7,090 bases of DNA. Origin: DASVDK01 sp036562265 [NCBI: Thermodesulfobacteriota bacterium]. Lineage in GTDB: Bacteria > DASVDK01. The notes below the pieces were generated by a model. It was not told where the DNA came from, did not search any database, and worked only from the letters and a program-made list of their open reading frames with translations. The stretch's first letter is position 1. The number at the start of each line of letters is the position of its first letter. The stretch spans positions 1 through 7,090 of the forward strand of contig DATCKS010000623.1 of assembly GCA_036562265.1 (NCBI GenBank). The letters run 5' to 3'. Both the position numbers and the translations under genes were made by a program. This document shows, in pieces, positions 6,883 to 7,090 of this stretch.

Positions 6883-7090
6883 CGCGCCCACCCCCGGTAG
6901 AACGCCACGAGGTGCGGCGTGAGCCGCGCGGCGAGCGACGCCGCTTCGGCCGGGTAGGGGGTCGCCGCGAGCCGGCCGGCCAGTTCTCGCGCCGCCTCGG
7001 CCTCGTCGAAGCGCGTCGGTCGCCCCTCCTCGAGCACCACCTCGCCTCCTACGAGCACGCACCGCACGTCACGCGCCTGGGCGCGCAGGA
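6879..7090 (-). CDS. Amidohydrolase family protein, C-terminal fragment
   Basis: Only the last 69 complete codons lie in the window; the frame stays open through base 7090, so the gene begins beyond it. The visible part reads 'RDVRCVLVGGEVVLEEGRP' followed by an Ala/Glu/Arg-rich helix and a 'HLVAFYRGWAR' end. This pattern is characteristic of the C-terminal small beta domain of metal-dependent amidohydrolases of the cytosine deaminase, chlorohydrolase or SAH/MTA deaminase type ('V..V.V.G..V...G....D'), where the strand that opens the composite beta domain returns at the C-terminus. The metal ligands and substrate residues lie outside the window, so the substrate cannot be named. A GTG at 7067 falls inside the conserved strand and is not a real start. 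The gene converges on cobT with a 4-bp overlap and is not part of the + strand operon. Confidence 0.7.
   Translation of the reverse strand, partial: LRAQARDVRCVLVGGEVVLEEGRPTRFDEAEAARELAGRLAATPYPAEAASLAARLTPHLVAFYRGWAR

Noticed and set aside
5407-7062. Antisense open frame of 551 codons opposite cobT
   Set aside because: It is a shadow of cobT codon bias with low-complexity charged sequence, and it runs over the amidohydrolase end in a different frame.
1-7090. A defence, mobile or CRISPR-like system
   Set aside because: I found no repeats with spacers, transposase, integrase, toxin-antitoxin pair, tRNA or att-like site. All reading frames resolve to housekeeping or metabolic families.

Overview
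This is a high-GC bacterial window, about 70% G+C by eye, with strong G/C preference at third codon positions. It is almost entirely coding. The gene set is housekeeping in character: a Ddl-like ATP-grasp ligase, miaB, a DUF151 bifunctional nuclease, a membrane-anchored TPR protein, a family 57 glycoside hydrolase, cobT, and an amidohydrolase on the other strand. This mix, with a YfgM-like protein opening 'SRIDRKSLRRPDAFQ', a long GH57 enzyme and cobT, suggests a Gram-negative lineage of the former Deltaproteobacteria or a neighbouring high-GC phylum. That assignment is inference; no taxonomic marker gene is present.

Layout. Positions 1-824 (+) hold the C-terminal 273 residues of a D-Ala-D-Ala-ligase-like protein that begins outside the window. 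A 50-nt gap (825-874), the only intergenic space, contains a promoter-like element placed so that transcription would start at or next to the miaB ATG. From 875 to 6882 five genes run on the + strand without a break: miaB, the DUF151 nuclease gene, the TPR gene, the GH57 gene and cobT. The first junction is a 14-nt gap with a strong Shine-Dalgarno sequence. The other three are 4-nt stop/start overlaps (GTGA, ATGA, GTGA), so this looks like one translationally coupled operon. The end of an amidohydrolase gene (6879-7090, -) converges on cobT, and the two stop codons share one CTAG palindrome.

How the genes work together. Each gene can be placed in a pathway: tRNA A37 methylthiolation (MiaB), a DUF151 nuclease, envelope or secretion-associated TPR function, alpha-glucan metabolism (GH57), and assembly of the lower ligand of cobamides (CobT). 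No shared pathway is evident, and the tight packing may simply reflect co-transcription. I see no mobile element, CRISPR array, RNA gene, phage gene or obvious defence system. The points most worth a second look are the altered acceptor loop of the Ddl-like protein, the possible leaderless miaB promoter, the GH57-cobT coupling, and the CTAG stop-codon overlap.
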